Origin: Phycisphaerales bacterium UBA2266
GTDB taxonomy: Bacteria; Planctomycetota; Phycisphaerae; Sedimentisphaerales; Anaerobacaceae
Length of the DNA: 6,678 bases
Direction: 5' to 3'
Assembly: GCA_002347125.1 (NCBI GenBank)
Contig: DDXG01000012.1
Location: 1-6,678, forward strand
The notes under the pieces were generated by a model. The model made no database searches and had not been told where the DNA came from. It worked only from the letters and a program-made list of their open reading frames with translations. Below, piece by piece: positions 5,279 to 6,678 of this stretch; the stretch's first letter is position 1, and every line of letters begins with the position of its first letter. The translations under genes and the position numbers were made by a program.

Positions 5279-6678
5279 ATGAGCAGACCAACACAGGCCG
5301 CCATGCAGACCCCGACGGTGCCGCGTATCCGTCTCCGGATGGCAGGTTTGTTCTCGCCCGGGCGATGTGCGTTGTTGCTGGTGCTCGCGGCGGGCGCGCT
5401 ATCGTGGCCCGTCCGCGAGGGCTACCGCTCCTATCTCGCCATCCGCGCCGTGGATACGCAATTAGGACGGATGCAGGGCATGGAGTTGACGGCCCTGTAT
5501 CGGGATGAAGCCATGGCCATGTCGCTGCAGATGGCCGCCGCCACAGGCGATTCCCGTTGGCTAAGGCGCCGGGAGCAATTCTCGCCCCGACCGCAGGCCC
5601 AGGTTCACGAGGATTGGGGCCTGGCCGACGACGAGACAGTCGGCAGCGAGAAGATACTGGCGAACCTCGCCGCCGATACGTTGGCCGAAATGGAGGACGA
5701 GGCGATCGGGCTTATCCGGCAGGGACGCCACGACCGGGCGGCGACTGTTCTATCACAGCCGGCGTACAGCGAACAGAGGGCCGGATACCAAAGGGCCGTC
5801 AAGGCGCTCGCCGTCAAGGCGGCGGCCGCTGTCCAACAGCGCCGCGACGAGCACCTGCAACGGCTTCGCAAGGCGTGCCTGGCGGTTGCCGCGGTGCTGC
5901 CGACGGTGGTGGTGGCGTGGCTGATAGGGGTATGGTCAAGGGACTATCTGCGGCGCTGCGGACGGGCGAAGATGGAGGCCGGGGCATTTGCGAGGCAATG
6001 GCAGAACACGTTCAATGCGATCACCGACGGCGTCTGCATTGTCGAGGCGGAGGGCCAGACCGTTGTCCAGTGTAACGACGCGATGACGCAGTTTGTGGGT
6101 CTGCCCGTTGAGGAGATCATCGGGCGCAGTTGTTGCGAGCTGCTGCACGAGACCGCCGGGCCGGTGAAGCAGTGTCCGCTGGCGCGGATGCGAGAGACAC
6201 GCCATAGCGAAACGACGGACTTTGAGGTAGGCGACCGATGGTTCCGAATCAAGGTCGACCCGCTGGTTGACAACGGCGGTCGACTTACGGGGGCGGTTCA
6301 CATACTGTCAGACATTACGCGGCAGCGGCAGGCGGAGAAGGCCCTCCAGGCCAGCGAGAGCGGTTTTCGTCTGGCATTCGCCAACGCCCAGGACGCCATC
6401 CTCTGGGTGCGAGCCGATACGGGCGAGATCGCCAACTGCAACGCCGCCGCGGAAGAACTGTTCGGGCGAGGGCTCAGGGAGATGACCGGCAAGCATCACA
6501 CGGTCTTGTACCCGAAGGGCAAGATGGAGTGCTATCACGGCCGACTGGCGGAGGCGTGCAAGGCCAGCCAGGGCGTGTTCGAGGCGGAGATCATGCGGGC
6601 CGGCGGCGAAATCCGCACGGTAACCGTTTCCGTCTCGACGATGCGGGTGGACGGCGTCGGGATTATACAGGGCATTGT
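5279..6678 (+). CDS. Membrane-bound PAS sensor protein, N-terminal part (runs off right edge)
   Basis: 466 codons are readable and the frame stays open at the edge. Membrane segment 1 is about 28-44 (GRCALLLVLAAGALSW) and segment 2 about 199-219 (ACLAVAAVLPTVVVAWLIG). Between them lies a mostly helical periplasmic domain with MSLQMAAATGDSRW (81-94) and MEDEAIGLIRQGRHDRA (138-154), motifs I know from sensor kinases and GGDEF proteins with a MAAATGD-type input domain. PAS1 is about 241-349 (ITDGVCIVEAEG, GRSCCELLHETAG, QCPLARM, GAVHILSDIT); PAS2 starts near 360 (SGFRLAFANAQDAILWV) and is cut. The output domain, histidine kinase or GGDEF, is outside the window, so the final role is open. PAS1 carries Cys285, Cys286, His290 and Cys299, possible ligand or metal residues. 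ATG 5279 is chosen for a short basic N-terminus before segment 1. ATG 5303 and ATG 5108 are in frame too, and none has a good Shine-Dalgarno. Confidence 0.87.
   Translation, partial: MSRPTQAAMQTPTVPRIRLRMAGLFSPGRCALLLVLAAGALSWPVREGYRSYLAIRAVDTQLGRMQGMELTALYRDEAMAMSLQMAAATGDSRWLRRREQFSPRPQAQVHEDWGLADDETVGSEKILANLAADTLAEMEDEAIGLIRQGRHDRAATVLSQPAYSEQRAGYQRAVKALAVKAAAAVQQRRDEHLQRLRKACLAVAAVLPTVVVAWLIGVWSRDYLRRCGRAKMEAGAFARQWQNTFNAITDGVCIVEAEGQTVVQCNDAMTQFVGLPVEEIIGRSCCELLHETAGPVKQCPLARMRETRHSETTDFEVGDRWFRIKVDPLVDNGGRLTGAVHILSDITRQRQAEKALQASESGFRLAFANAQDAILWVRADTGEIANCNAAAEELFGRGLREMTGKHHTVLYPKGKMECYHGRLAEACKASQGVFEAEIMRAGGEIRTVTVSVSTMRVDGVGIIQGI

Noticed and set aside
5074..5508. 144-codon plus-strand ORF overlapping the start of the PAS sensor
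   Set aside because: It overlaps the first membrane segment and periplasmic part of the sensor in another frame and shows no domain.

Overview
High-GC bacterial chromosomal DNA that looks like Planctomycetota, most likely a Phycisphaerae/Sedimentisphaerales-type lineage. The main pointer is an ECF-type sigma factor fused to a hydrophobic linker and a large C-terminal domain, an architecture I associate with that phylum. A secreted NHL-propeller plus beta-helix protein and PAS sensing proteins fit the same picture. The taxonomic call is inference; there is no rRNA or other marker gene here.

Layout. The left part (1-4245) is on the minus strand and reads right to left as response regulator (4245-3631), sigma-factor fusion (3464-1605) and secreted beta-propeller/beta-helix protein (1409 to beyond the left edge). 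The last gene has its own extended -10 promoter just after the sigma stop codon. The upstream regions of the sigma gene and of the secreted-protein gene share a 9-base word preceded by a GGAA(A)CT element, so the sigma factor might control both.

The middle (4246-5278) has little coding. It holds a leader upstream of the response regulator, a strong plus-strand sigma70-type promoter, a leader with two perfect hairpins, a 46-codon ORF with an excellent Shine-Dalgarno sequence and a lipoprotein-like N-terminus, and a tRNA-Arg(ACG) with a plausible promoter. A possible small zinc-ribbon protein on the minus strand ends two bases from the tRNA.

The right part (5279 to the end) is the N-terminal 466 residues of a membrane-anchored PAS sensor protein (two membrane segments, a helical periplasmic domain, one complete and one partial PAS domain). 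Its output domain lies outside the window.

Together the genes describe a signalling neighbourhood: a membrane-linked sigma factor, a FixJ/NarL-like response regulator that has lost its acidic metal-binding pair, and a PAS sensor. A secreted adhesin-like protein is a candidate target. No mobile element, CRISPR array or defence system is visible.
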